Below are positions 46,693 to 55,693 of a DNA stretch of 64,000 nucleotides, piece by piece. The notes under the pieces are model-generated. The model was not told where the DNA came from. It saw only the letters and a list, made by a program, of their open reading frames with translations, and made no database searches. Source of the stretch: Bacteroides sp. (GTDB taxonomy: Bacteria; Bacteroidota; Bacteroidia; Bacteroidales; Bacteroidaceae); assembly GCA_022648295.1 (NCBI GenBank), contig JALCME010000007.1, positions 1 to 64,000 of the forward strand, written 5' to 3'. Made by a program: the position numbers and the translations under genes. How positions within the stretch are numbered: position 1 is the stretch's first letter; every line of letters begins with the position of its first letter.

Positions 46693-47311
46693 CAGAAGAA
46701 ACCGGTTATCAGACTCCGTACGCATTATCGAAAGCATTCAAGAAACGTTTTCAAATAACACCATCAGCATACAAAACGTCCTCCGGAGATCTTAGTATTC
46801 CAACGAATGAAATACAATATTCACATACTTATATCCCGGAAATCAAGCACATAGATACAACCGAACTGTTTTGCATCCGGGTTCCCAATCCTTATAAATA
46901 TAAGAATGCATTTACTGTGGCATGGGATAAGCTGATGAAAAATACTATGCTCCGTGGAATACCGGACAATGACATACATTATTATAGCCTGAGTATTGAT
47001 GTCCCCACTATCACACAACCGGACCGGCAACGATTCTATGTTTGTATCAACACCTCCAATGCCATCAACAACACAAAGGCATCGGAGCAACAGACAAAAT
47101 CGAAGGTGGAGAGTATGCAGTCTTTACAGTTCATGGATCGCACAAACTATTATCAGAAGCTTATTCTTACATTTATAGATTTTGGATTCCGAATAGCAAC
47201 TATCAGCTACGAGATTGCATCAGGTTTGAAAAATATCTCAATAATCCAGATAACACAGAGGAGAAAGATATAACCACCGAAATACATATTCCGGTACAGA
47301 AATATACTTAA
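46689..47311 (+). pseudogene. 3' fragment of an AraC-type regulator with GyrI-like domain, frameshifted
   Basis: From 46689 the frame reads IAEETGYQTPYALSKAFKKRF then ITPSAYK, the second half of an AraC helix-turn-helix. A GyrI-like effector domain follows (TELFCIRVPNPYKY, AFTVAWDKLM). Near 47070 the sense jumps to another frame that continues KIEGGEYAVFTVHGSHKLL and ends IHIPVQKYT at 47311. The DNA-binding start and first helix are missing, so the gene is dead. Track ORFs 46917-47273 and 47042-47311 are pieces of it. Confidence 0.75.
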
Positions 47312-47348
47312 AATAGCTTTAAGAGGAAAAAGTATTTGCTCATTTTTG

Positions 47349-47356
47349 TACCTTTG
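47349..47356 (+). promoter_or_regulatory. candidate -7 box of nudC
   Basis: TACCTTTG is a full match to the -7 consensus, 38 bp before the ATG at 47395. A -33 box at normal distance was not found. Confidence 0.45.
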
Positions 47357-47394
47357 CAGCCGGAAATCATTCCGTTACATAAAGTACTTTTCTT

Positions 47395-48207
47395 ATGGAA
47401 ACTGTAACAAAATCAATTCCTACGCAATGGTACATCTTCTTTGAAGATCAACTGTTATTAAAAAAGAGAACAATAGCAAAATCAGATAGCAATATTGTGA
47501 GTTATTCCGTACCTTATAGTACAGAAGCTCCAGTGGGAGGATTAAATGGAAATATAGTCCATGAAGTATCTCTTCCGGATGGTAGAGTAATAAATACCGT
47601 ATCTGTTAACCAGCTTATTGCCGATACTGACGATTGGACCATGATGAACCTCCGGGCTTCTTACGAACACATCAATCACAAAGAGTATGCTGCCGCAGGA
47701 AAAGCTTATCAGATTCTCTATTGGGACAAGCACAGTCGGTATTGTCCGGTATGTGGCACTCCAACCAAACAGCAGACTCCAATCATGAAGAAATGCCCGT
47801 CCTGTGGGTTTGAAATATACCCCCCGGTAGCCACTGCGGTCATTGTTTTAATACGTCGGGAAGATAAAATATTGTTGGTGCATGCCCGCAATTTCCGTGG
47901 AACATTTTACGGGTTAGTAGCCGGATTCCTCGAAGCAGGTGAGACGCTGGAACAATGTGTGGAACGTGAAGTAATGGAGGAAACCGGATTACGCATCAAG
48001 AATATCACTTATTTCGATAATCAGCCCTGGCCCTATCCAAGCGGTCTAATGGTTGGCTTTATAGCAGATTACGAAAGTGGAGACATCAAACTTCAGGAAG
48101 ATGAATTAAGTGCCGCTGAATTTTATGACCGCAACAATTTGCCTGAAATACCGCGCAAGTTGAGCCTTGCCCGCAAATTAATAGATTGGTGGTTGGAGCA
48201 TTGCTAA
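47395..48207 (+). CDS. nudC: NAD(+) diphosphatase / RNA decapping hydrolase
   Basis: A 270-residue Nudix hydrolase. A four-cysteine zinc ribbon (CPVCGTPTKQ, CPSCGFE) lies at about residues 118-140. The Nudix box GFLEAGETLEQCVEREVMEETG follows, then NQPWPYPSGLM, the NudC-specific QPWPxPxS motif. It splits NADH to NMNH and AMP and can remove NAD caps from RNA. The gene end overlaps the convergent nhaA end by 4 bp. Confidence 0.92.
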   Translation: METVTKSIPTQWYIFFEDQLLLKKRTIAKSDSNIVSYSVPYSTEAPVGGLNGNIVHEVSLPDGRVINTVSVNQLIADTDDWTMMNLRASYEHINHKEYAAAGKAYQILYWDKHSRYCPVCGTPTKQQTPIMKKCPSCGFEIYPPVATAVIVLIRREDKILLVHARNFRGTFYGLVAGFLEAGETLEQCVEREVMEETGLRIKNITYFDNQPWPYPSGLMVGFIADYESGDIKLQEDELSAAEFYDRNNLPEIPRKLSLARKLIDWWLEHC

Positions 48208-49535
48208 TGCGCTGCCAGAGACTTAGGCCGGGGCCTCGGTAAAACCAGATAAAGTACAACATATCCTAAAATACCAGCAATAATAGTCCCCATTAAAACG
48301 CCGAATTTTGCCTGATTAAGTAGTTCTGGATAACCATTGGCGAAAGACAGATTGGCAACGAACAGAGATACGGTAAATCCGATACCTCCTAACAAAGATA
48401 CTCCTGCCACACTTTTCCAATTCATCCCGGGAGGCATTTGTGCGAAACCACTTTTAATAGCCAGCCAGGTAAACAAGAATATGCCTACAAACTTACCGAA
48501 GAGTAATGCTGTGGCTACGGCAATGCTAACACTTCCAAATAACTCCCCTCCACCACTAAAGACAACTCCTGCATTGGCAAAAGCAAATAAAGGCAGAATG
48601 AGAAAGTTTACCACACCATGCAAACTATCTTCCAAAGATTGTAACGGACTAATCACATAATCGGAAGCAGCTTTTACTTGTTTCAGTGTGGCTATTTGAT
48701 CATTCGTCAGTACAATAGCATCAGATTGAAGAACAGGAAAGCGACTAATGACTTCACGTATGCGTCGAATATAAATCACAACATCCAAACGGGGACGGGC
48801 AGGAATAACAAAAGCCAGTAACACCCCGGATATCGTACTATGAATACCCGATTGCATAAACAAATACCAGATAATCACTCCAAAAAACAGATAAAAACTC
48901 TTTTGCTGGATACCCATTCGTCCCATAAAATACAAGAAGATCAATAATAAGGCAGCCACCAATAAATAACCGTAAGCAACATGTGAACTATAAAAGATGG
49001 CAATGACCAAAATTCCACCGATGTCATCTACAACCGCAAATGCAGTCAGAAAGACTTTTAGACTTAATGGAACACGCTTGCTTAGTAAACTAAGAACACC
49101 AAGAGAGAAGGCAATATCTGTTGCCATGGGAATTGCCATTCCGCGAGTCTCAGGTGTACCTGAAGCAACCATATAACAATAAAAAAGAACCGGTAGAAGC
49201 ATGCCTCCGCATGCGGCAATAAAAGGCAATGAAGCTTTTTTGAAAGAAGACAGCTCACCAACCAATACTTCCCGCTTGATTTCTAATCCTACCGTAAAGA
49301 AAAAGATAGCCATCAAACAGTCATTGATAAACTCGATCATCAACAAATTATGTCCTCCATGGGATAACAGATTGAAATCTCCTATCCTCAGATGCAGTTC
49401 CTGACTAAGAAAACTTTGATAGACATCTGCAAAAGAAGAATTGGCAATAAGGGCAGCTAAGATAGCTGTAACAAACAGGAAAACACTTGCTATAATATTC
49501 AGAGAAGTGGCTCTAAGACTACGTAATATTATCAT
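48204..49535 (-). CDS. nhaA: Na+/H+ antiporter NhaA
   Basis: A 443-residue inner-membrane protein with about 12 hydrophobic segments. The ion-binding acidic pair is in AFAVVDDIGGILVIA, and other family segments are FFTVGLEIKREVLVGEL and MATDIAFSLGVL. It expels sodium in exchange for protons for pH and salt balance. It begins 88 bp downstream of the lepA stop on the same strand; this gap has no strong terminator, so some read-through from lepA is possible. Confidence 0.93.
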   Translation of the reverse strand: MIILRSLRATSLNIIASVFLFVTAILAALIANSSFADVYQSFLSQELHLRIGDFNLLSHGGHNLLMIEFINDCLMAIFFFTVGLEIKREVLVGELSSFKKASLPFIAACGGMLLPVLFYCYMVASGTPETRGMAIPMATDIAFSLGVLSLLSKRVPLSLKVFLTAFAVVDDIGGILVIAIFYSSHVAYGYLLVAALLLIFLYFMGRMGIQQKSFYLFFGVIIWYLFMQSGIHSTISGVLLAFVIPARPRLDVVIYIRRIREVISRFPVLQSDAIVLTNDQIATLKQVKAASDYVISPLQSLEDSLHGVVNFLILPLFAFANAGVVFSGGGELFGSVSIAVATALLFGKFVGIFLFTWLAIKSGFAQMPPGMNWKSVAGVSLLGGIGFTVSLFVANLSFANGYPELLNQAKFGVLMGTIIAGILGYVVLYLVLPRPRPKSLAAH

Positions 49536-49623
49536 CTTTCTAATAGGATTTAGTAAGGAGTATTCTTTTGAATTTCATACAGTAAAGTGGGTTATCCCCA
49601 AAACAATGCTTTTTTCCCTTAAA

Positions 49624-51405
49624 TTAATCCAGCTTCAAAACAGCAAGAAAAGCTTTTTGAGGAACTTCCACACTACCTATCTGCTTCATACGTTTTTTCC
49701 CTTTTTTCTGTTTCTCCAATAATTTACGCTTACGACTCACATCACCGCCATAACATTTAGCTGTGACATCCTTGCGTACTGCTTTAATTGTCTCACGGGA
49801 TATGATTTTAGCTCCGATAGCTGCCTGTATAGCGATATCAAACTGCTGGCGGGGTATCAAATCTTTCAACTTCTCACACATCCGCCGACCTAAATCATAT
49901 GCATTGTCAAAATGAGTCAAAGTGGAAAGAGCATCCACGGATTCACCATTAAGCAAGATGTCCAATTTAACCAATTTGGAAGGGCGAAAGCCATTGGGAT
50001 GATAGTCGAATGAAGCATATCCTTTTGAAATGCTTTTCAATTTATCATAAAAGTCAATCACAATCTCACCCAAGGGCATATCATAATAAAGTTCTACACG
50101 GTTGCCCGAAATATACTCCTGCTTTACCAATTCACCACGCTTACCCAGACACAGTGTCATGATAGAACCAATATAATCGGTAGTTGTAATAATGGAAGCA
50201 CGTATATAAGGTTCTTCAATATGATCTATCAAAGTTGGTTCGGGCATGCTACCGGGATTATGCACTTCCATCACATTTCCCTGTTTATCGTAAATATTAT
50301 AAGAAACATTAGGAACTGTGGTTATTACATTCATATCGAACTCACGATCCAATCTCTCCTGCACTATTTCCATGTGAAGTAGTCCCAAGAAGCCGCACCG
50401 AAAACCGAATCCCAATGCCAGAGACGATTCCGGCTGGAAGGTTAATGATGCATCATTCAACTGTAGTTTCTCCAAAGAAGAACGCAGATCTTCAAAGTCT
50501 TCCGCTTCAATAGGATAAACGCCAGCAAAAACCATTGGCTTCACTTCTTCGAAACCAGATATCGCTTTACTACATGGACGTGCTATATGCGTGATAGTAT
50601 CACCTACTTTCACCTCTTTCGATGTCTTAATACCGGAAATGATATATCCTACATCTCCTGTGCGTAGCTCTTTGCGCGGAACCAGATCCATCTTCAATAC
50701 CCCTATTTCATCAGCATCGTATTCCTTACCGGTATTAAAAAACTTCACTTTATCTCCTGTACGGATTACTCCATTCAGTATTTTAAAATAAGCTATAATT
50801 CCGCGAAAAGAATTAAAGACGGAATCAAATATCAAAGCCTGCAAAGGTGCCTCTTCATCTCCTTTGGGACAAGGAACACGTTCAACAACAGCTGCAAGAA
50901 TTTCTTCCACTCCCATCCCAGTTTTGCCGGATGCACGAATAATCTCCTCCCGCTTACAACCGAGCAACTCTACAATTTCATCCTCCACCTCCTCTGGCAT
51001 GGCACTTGCCATATCACATTTATTAATCACCGGAATAATCTCCAAATCATGCTCAATAGCCATATATAAGTTAGAAATAGTCTGAGCCTGTACTCCCTGT
51101 GAAGCATCCACTATAAGCAATGCACCCTCACAAGCGGCAATGGAACGGGACACTTCATACGAAAAGTCCACATGCCCCGGAGTATCTATTAAATTAAGAA
51201 TGTAGTTTTCCCCTTTGTACCCATATTCCATCTGGATGGCATGACTCTTAATCGTAATGCCTCTTTCCCGCTCCAGATCCATATCATCAAGCATCTGTCC
51301 CTCAGTGACCTGAATGGTATGGGTAAAGTCGAGTAAACGATCTGCCAATGTAGATTTTCCATGGTCAATATGGGCAATAATGCAGAAATTCCGTATATTT
51401 TTCAT
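49624..51405 (-). CDS. lepA: elongation factor 4 (back-translocase)
   Basis: A 593-residue translational GTPase of full family length. G1 is AHIDHGKST, the switch I segment is [13 protein letters not shown]3 is [13 protein letters not shown]4 is NKCD, and the LepA-specific C-terminal domain contains [25 protein letters not shown]. It remodels stalled ribosomes and is involved in 30S assembly. Upstream on the minus strand is TATCTTTG at 51461-51468, a probable -7 box. Confidence 0.96.
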   Translation of the reverse strand: MKNIRNFCIIAHIDHGKSTLADRLLDFTHTIQVTEGQMLDDMDLERERGITIKSHAIQMEYGYKGENYILNLIDTPGHVDFSYEVSRSIAACEGALLIVDASQGVQAQTISNLYMAIEHDLEIIPVINKCDMASAMPEEVEDEIVELLGCKREEIIRASGKTGMGVEEILAAVVERVPCPKGDEEAPLQALIFDSVFNSFRGIIAYFKILNGVIRTGDKVKFFNTGKEYDADEIGVLKMDLVPRKELRTGDVGYIISGIKTSKEVKVGDTITHIARPCSKAISGFEEVKPMVFAGVYPIEAEDFEDLRSSLEKLQLNDASLTFQPESSLALGFGFRCGFLGLLHMEIVQERLDREFDMNVITTVPNVSYNIYDKQGNVMEVHNPGSMPEPTLIDHIEEPYIRASIITTTDYIGSIMTLCLGKRGELVKQEYISGNRVELYYDMPLGEIVIDFYDKLKSISKGYASFDYHPNGFRPSKLVKLDILLNGESVDALSTLTHFDNAYDLGRRMCEKLKDLIPRQQFDIAIQAAIGAKIISRETIKAVRKDVTAKCYGGDVSRKRKLLEKQKKGKKRMKQIGSVEVPQKAFLAVLKLD

Positions 51406-51460
51406 TTGTTATATTACCTATTTTAAATCAAAACAAGATATTGTAAACTCTTTGAGAGTG

Positions 51461-51468
51461 CAAAGATA
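51461..51468 (-). promoter_or_regulatory. candidate -7 box of lepA
   Basis: The minus strand reads TATCTTTG 55 bp before the lepA ATG at 51405. No TTTG is found at the -33 spacing. Confidence 0.4.
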
Positions 51469-51558
51469 ATAAAAATACTACGATTTAAACTGATTCACTA
51501 TTCTACTGTCAACAAAGAGATATATTAAATTACCACAGCAATCGTATAGTTATATAAC

Positions 51559-51599
51559 AAAAAAGCGTTGATAACTTTATAAAGTACCAACGCTTTTTT
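51559..51599. terminator. strong hairpin terminator
   Basis: AAAAAAGCGTTG (51559-51570) pairs perfectly with CAACGCTTTTTT (51588-51599). The stem ends in T-runs on both strands, but both flanking genes point left, so it ends the winged-helix transcript before the lepA promoter. Confidence 0.85.
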
Positions 51600-51624
51600 A
51601 TTATAAGATAAAAATTCTGTACGC

Positions 51625-51825
51625 TCAAATCAACTTAATAAACCAATCGCCTTCCACTTCCTGAGTAGAGATTTTATCTTCCCTCAATAACCATCCAAGG
51701 CCTAAGAACAAATCTTTATCAACCAACTTAGTTAGTTTTTTGATTTGTTTAGCAGTTAAACCTTCAGTTCCATCCAGTGCATTCCAAATTTTTCCTGCAG
51801 TTTCACCAGCTTTTTCTTTTAACAT
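51625..51825 (-). CDS. small winged-helix protein (DUF2582-like)
   Basis: A 66-residue protein with a compact winged helix: AGKIWNALDGTEGLTAKQIKKLTKL, then LGWLLREDKISTQE and a final wing strand. It matches the DUF2582-type small winged-helix proteins common in Bacteroides. It may bind DNA, but no target is known. It has its own terminator and a possible -7 box TATATTTG at 51903-51910 on the minus strand. Confidence 0.82.
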   Translation of the reverse strand: MLKEKAGETAGKIWNALDGTEGLTAKQIKKLTKLVDKDLFLGLGWLLREDKISTQEVEGDWFIKLI

Positions 51826-51984
51826 CTTCTTTTTCTTTTTTAGTTAGACATGCTTTTGCCCTTCACCCTTGTTATCAAGAATTTCAGGTTTTATTTCAAA
51901 GGCAAATATAGCTATTTTTATGTTATATAACACATTATCGACATTTTTTTCTTATTAATGTCATAAAAGCATAAAAAAGAAGGC

Positions 51985-52455
51985 TTATTTATCATTTTTT
52001 TCCAGATATTCTCCCCAAATACGTGCAGCTCCTTCTACCATCTTTACACATGGACGTTTAGCATAGTATTGTTCAGTGCGTTCTTCCGGCACATAACTTT
52101 CTTCTGTTTTCTTTATACCCAGAAGCTCCCCACAGATCAAAGAACCGTTACGTTTGACAAATTCGGCAGCTAATTGCCTTACCAACGCATAATTAGCAGC
52201 CTTTCCTGCACGATCCTTAGAATCAATGGCACCGGTCTCAAGGCCCGCAAGCAGAAACATGCCACATGCTGCTCCACAAGTCTGGCGCATACGCCCTATA
52301 CCTCCTCCGAAAGAAGCTGCCATTCGCAACATCTGTTCTTGAGTAAATCCATAACGATCGGTAAATGCCGCAGCCACAGACTGGGAACAATTATATCCAC
52401 TCTTAAAAAGTATACTGGCTTTCTCAACTACTTCTTCTACTTCTTTTTCTGACAT
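51985..52455 (-). CDS. C_GCAxxG_C_C family protein
   Basis: A 156-residue protein with the family pattern: CSQSV, then ASFGGGIGRMRQTCGAACG, and a later cysteine in LICGELLG and RPCVKMV. These spaced cysteines suggest a metal or iron-sulfur site in a helical, probably cytoplasmic protein. It follows xth by 10 bp and is likely co-transcribed. Function not established. Confidence 0.85.
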   Translation of the reverse strand: MSEKEVEEVVEKASILFKSGYNCSQSVAAAFTDRYGFTQEQMLRMAASFGGGIGRMRQTCGAACGMFLLAGLETGAIDSKDRAGKAANYALVRQLAAEFVKRNGSLICGELLGIKKTEESYVPEERTEQYYAKRPCVKMVEGAARIWGEYLEKNDK

Positions 52456-52465
52456 CTCTTTTTAT

Positions 52466-53230
52466 TTAATCAACTATTTCCAATAACATAGGACAATGAT
52501 CAGAATGTACAGCTTCACCTAGGATCCTTGCTCCCTTAAGCATTGAACGCATATTTTCTGTCACCATACAATAATCTATTCTCCAACCCTTATTCTTAGC
52601 ACGCGAGTTAAACCGATAGCTCCACCATGTATACTCTTGACTATCGGGATGCAATAAACGGAAGGAATCAATAAATCCTGTGTCCAAAAAACGAGTCATC
52701 CACTCACGCTCTTCCGGCAAGAAGCCACTATTGGTTGCATTTCTCACAGGATCATGAATATCTATTGCTTCATGACAGATATTGTAATCACCACAAAGCA
52801 CCAACTTAGGGCGGGACTTTCGAAGTTCTGTTACGTACTGCTGGAATTTCTCCAACCAAATCATCTTAAAAGCCTGGCGTTCATCTCCACTTGTTCCGGA
52901 AGGATGATATACACTGACAACCGAAACATCACCATAATCAGCACGGATAAAACGTCCTTCATTATCATATTCTTCCATCGCCATGCCATATTCCACATGA
53001 TCCGGTTTAGTTTTACTTAAAATGGCCACTCCGCTATATCCTTTCTTTTGAGCGGAAAACAAGTAATGATTATATCCCAAGACGCTCATCGCTTCTTCCG
53101 GATATTGTTCCGGCTGCAACTTCGTTTCTTGTACACAGACAACATCCGCCTGTTCTTGTGCAAGCCATTCAGGTAACCCTTTTCCTATCGCTGCGCGCAG
53201 GCCATTGACATTATATGTAATTATTCTCAT
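52466..53230 (-). CDS. xth: exodeoxyribonuclease III
   Basis: A 254-residue EEP-fold nuclease. The catalytic motifs are NVNGLRAAIGKG, QETKLQPEQ, GDYNICHEAIDIHDP and SDHCPML. It cuts at abasic sites and trims 3' blocked ends in base excision repair. First gene of a two-gene unit with the C_GCAxxG_C_C protein. Confidence 0.94.
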   Translation of the reverse strand: MRIITYNVNGLRAAIGKGLPEWLAQEQADVVCVQETKLQPEQYPEEAMSVLGYNHYLFSAQKKGYSGVAILSKTKPDHVEYGMAMEEYDNEGRFIRADYGDVSVVSVYHPSGTSGDERQAFKMIWLEKFQQYVTELRKSRPKLVLCGDYNICHEAIDIHDPVRNATNSGFLPEEREWMTRFLDTGFIDSFRLLHPDSQEYTWWSYRFNSRAKNKGWRIDYCMVTENMRSMLKGARILGEAVHSDHCPMLLEIVD

Positions 53231-53276
53231 AACTATATTCTTTTTCTATAAACAATCACACTATTCTTTTTTAATC

Positions 53277-54542
53277 TCAAGACAAACCTGATATAAGTAA
53301 CATAATATTCAAAATAGTTACAACTCCGGCAATCGTATAAAGTACGCCACTACTCCATTTGCTATTAGCGTATTTCCCCATTACTTTACTTGAAGAAGTT
53401 AGCCCAACTTGCAAGAAAACAGTAAATGGCAATTGAATACTCAAAACCATTTGAGAAATCAACAATCCTTTAAAAGGGTCACCAATAAAAAAGATTAGCA
53501 ATAAAGCTATGCCTAATGAAAGCACGACTCCCACCTGAGAGTGAATATCTTTGATATGATAAGGTTCCTTAAATATACCTGCAAATATAGACCCGGCAGC
53601 CATACCACTGGTAATGGTAGAAGATATACCGGCCATTAACAAAGCCAAAGCGAAAATCACGGCTGCACTATTCCCCAACAAAGGCTCCAATAAAGCCTTT
53701 GCCTGTTGTAGTTCCTCTACGTGAACGCCTTCCCGATAGAAGGTAGTAGCTGCCAAAAGAATCATTGCACTATTGATTGCCCATCCCACAATCATAGAGA
53801 ACAAGGTATCAAACAATTCATATTTCAATACCTTCTGAATGGATGCATCATCCTTTTTATTATATTGATGGCTCTGAATTACCTCCGAATGCAGAAACAA
53901 ATTATGCGGCATTACAACGGCACCTAAGACACTCATAATAATAAGCATGCCTCCTTGCGGAAAAGAAGGCTTTACCCAGCCTTCCAATGCTAACGGCCAA
54001 TTGATATGTACCAAAAACAATTCGTAAATAAATGATAACCCAATAACCGATACAAATGCAATAATAGAGCGTTCTATCTTTTTATACGAATTCGTAAACA
54101 GCATAATAAACACGAAGACTGTTGTTAACACAGCTCCCCAAGCAATTGGAATATTCAAAAGCATCTGTAAGGCGATGGCCCCTCCCAATATTTCGGCAAG
54201 CGAAGTAGAAATAGAAGCCATCACAGCAGTTGCTAATATAGGGCGGGCTACCCACTTCGGAGCATATTGTGTAGCGGCTTCAGATAAACACAGCCCTGTA
54301 ACAATACCTAGATGGGCTACATTATGTTGTAATACAATCAGCATAATAGTAGATAAGGTCACCACCCACAGCAAAGAATAACCAAACTCTGAACCTGCTG
54401 CAAAATTCGAAGCCCAATTTCCCGGATCAATAAATCCTACCGTAACCAATAGACCGGGACCTATATACCTGAATACATCCAAACCACCTAAATAGTGTTT
54501 GTGATCTTTTCGTCTCAGGTCCTTCAATATATTTTTCATCAT
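53277..54542 (-). CDS. Nramp-family divalent metal transporter
   Basis: A 421-residue inner-membrane protein with about 11 membrane segments. The metal-binding motifs DPGNWASNF in the first segment and VMPHNLFLHS in the sixth are both present. It likely imports manganese or iron with protons (MntH-like). The metal cannot be fixed from the motifs alone, because the methionine of MPH is shared by both types. Confidence 0.9.
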   Translation of the reverse strand: MMKNILKDLRRKDHKHYLGGLDVFRYIGPGLLVTVGFIDPGNWASNFAAGSEFGYSLLWVVTLSTIMLIVLQHNVAHLGIVTGLCLSEAATQYAPKWVARPILATAVMASISTSLAEILGGAIALQMLLNIPIAWGAVLTTVFVFIMLFTNSYKKIERSIIAFVSVIGLSFIYELFLVHINWPLALEGWVKPSFPQGGMLIIMSVLGAVVMPHNLFLHSEVIQSHQYNKKDDASIQKVLKYELFDTLFSMIVGWAINSAMILLAATTFYREGVHVEELQQAKALLEPLLGNSAAVIFALALLMAGISSTITSGMAAGSIFAGIFKEPYHIKDIHSQVGVVLSLGIALLLIFFIGDPFKGLLISQMVLSIQLPFTVFLQVGLTSSSKVMGKYANSKWSSGVLYTIAGVVTILNIMLLISGLS

Positions 54543-54605
54543 CTTTTCGTTTTAACGACGTAAAAATACAAAATTATAGCATACGAAAGGATGTAGTATA
54601 AAAAA

Positions 54606-54634
54606 GAAATCCCGATTTCATCAATCGGGACTTC
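54606..54634 (-). terminator. terminator after the TSCPD gene
   Basis: GAAATCCCGATT (54606-54617) pairs with AATCGGGACTTC (54623-54634) with one mismatch. On the minus strand the stem is followed by TTTCTTTTTTAT, a good factor-independent terminator 36 bp past the TSCPD stop. Confidence 0.85.
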
Positions 54635-54669
54635 TATATGTTGTTAAAAAGAAAGTCAGAAATAGGCGA

Positions 54670-54915
54670 TCAATATCCCATCTCATGTAATGCTTGGCAT
54701 AATTGATCCGGACAGGAAGTTGGACGGGGTCCGCACGGAATACCTTCCAGACGTGAAATAATATCACGCACAGGCATCCCCTTTATTAATCTGGATATAG
54801 CCTCCAAATTTGCATCACACCCTCCATAGAACTGAACACTTTTAATCTTATCATCTTCCACTTCCAGCTCGATCCTATTGCTACATGTACCTTTCGTTTT
54901 ATAAGTATACTTCAT
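54670..54915 (-). CDS. TSCPD-domain protein (TIGR03905-like)
   Basis: An 81-residue protein ending in PTSCPDQLCQAL, the motif that gives the TSCPD domain its name, with CSNRIELEVED and YGGCDANLEAI earlier. This domain also occurs at the C-terminus of some ribonucleotide reductases. Metal binding by the four cysteines is plausible. It starts 2 bp after yebC and shares its transcript. Confidence 0.88.
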   Translation of the reverse strand: MKYTYKTKGTCSNRIELEVEDDKIKSVQFYGGCDANLEAISRLIKGMPVRDIISRLEGIPCGPRPTSCPDQLCQALHEMGY

Positions 54916-54917
54916 TT

Positions 54918-55658
54918 TTATTCATCCTCCTCCTCAGACGGTTTCATATTTGTATAAACCGTTTGCACATCATCAAATTCCTCTAAACGATCAACCATTT
55001 TATTAATCGTCTCACGTTGCTCAGGAGCTACATCTTTCAAATCATTCGGTATATAAGTAAATTCCCCACCAACGTCTTCAAAGCCACACTCTTCAAGATG
55101 TTTCTGAATTTGCGCATAGCTTTTGGGATCACCATAAATGGTAATTGTCCCCTCTTCTTCATCTTCATCAAATTCATCTTCCACATCATAATCTATCAAA
55201 TCAAGAATCAATTCTTCCATATCAACACCATCTTTCTTCTTAAACGTAAACATACATTTATGATCAAACAAGAAAGCTAATGAGCCCATTGTGCCCATGT
55301 TCCCGCCAAATTTGTTGAATACCGAACGAACGTCGGCAACAGTACGGGTGGCATTGTCAGTCAATGTATCCACAAAAACCGCCACACCATGAGGACCATA
55401 TCCTTCATAGGTCATTCCTTTGTATTCACTCTGGTCTTTACCCATCGCATTCTTGATGGCACGCTCTATATTATCCTTCGGCATATTTTCACGTTTACAC
55501 GTGACAATTACTGAACGTAATGCCGGATTGTTCTCGGGTTCGGGACCACCAGCCTTCACTGCTATAGCGATTTGTTTTCCAAGTCTTGTAAAAGTCTTGG
55601 CCATATGTCCCCACCGTTTCAATTTGGTAGCTTTTCTATATTCAAATGCTCTTCCCAT
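54918..55658 (-). CDS. yebC: YebC/TACO1-family protein
   Basis: A 246-residue protein with the opening GRAFEYRKATKLKRWGHMAKTF, then RAIKNAMGKDQSEYKGMTYEGYGP and FNKFGGNMGTMGSLAFLF, all diagnostic of the family. YebC proteins are described both as transcription regulators and as ribosome-bound factors easing polyproline translation. The acidic C-terminus (PSEEEDE) is common. It lies 35 bp after pheT. Confidence 0.93.
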   Translation of the reverse strand: MGRAFEYRKATKLKRWGHMAKTFTRLGKQIAIAVKAGGPEPENNPALRSVIVTCKRENMPKDNIERAIKNAMGKDQSEYKGMTYEGYGPHGVAVFVDTLTDNATRTVADVRSVFNKFGGNMGTMGSLAFLFDHKCMFTFKKKDGVDMEELILDLIDYDVEDEFDEDEEEGTITIYGDPKSYAQIQKHLEECGFEDVGGEFTYIPNDLKDVAPEQRETINKMVDRLEEFDDVQTVYTNMKPSEEEDE

Positions 55659-55693
55659 TGGTTCTTGAATTTATAACTGTTACTATATTATTT

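Noticed and set aside
46917-47273. 118-aa independent gene
   Set aside because: It is an internal piece of the frameshifted AraC/GyrI-like pseudogene; the sense of its second half is lost after about 47070.
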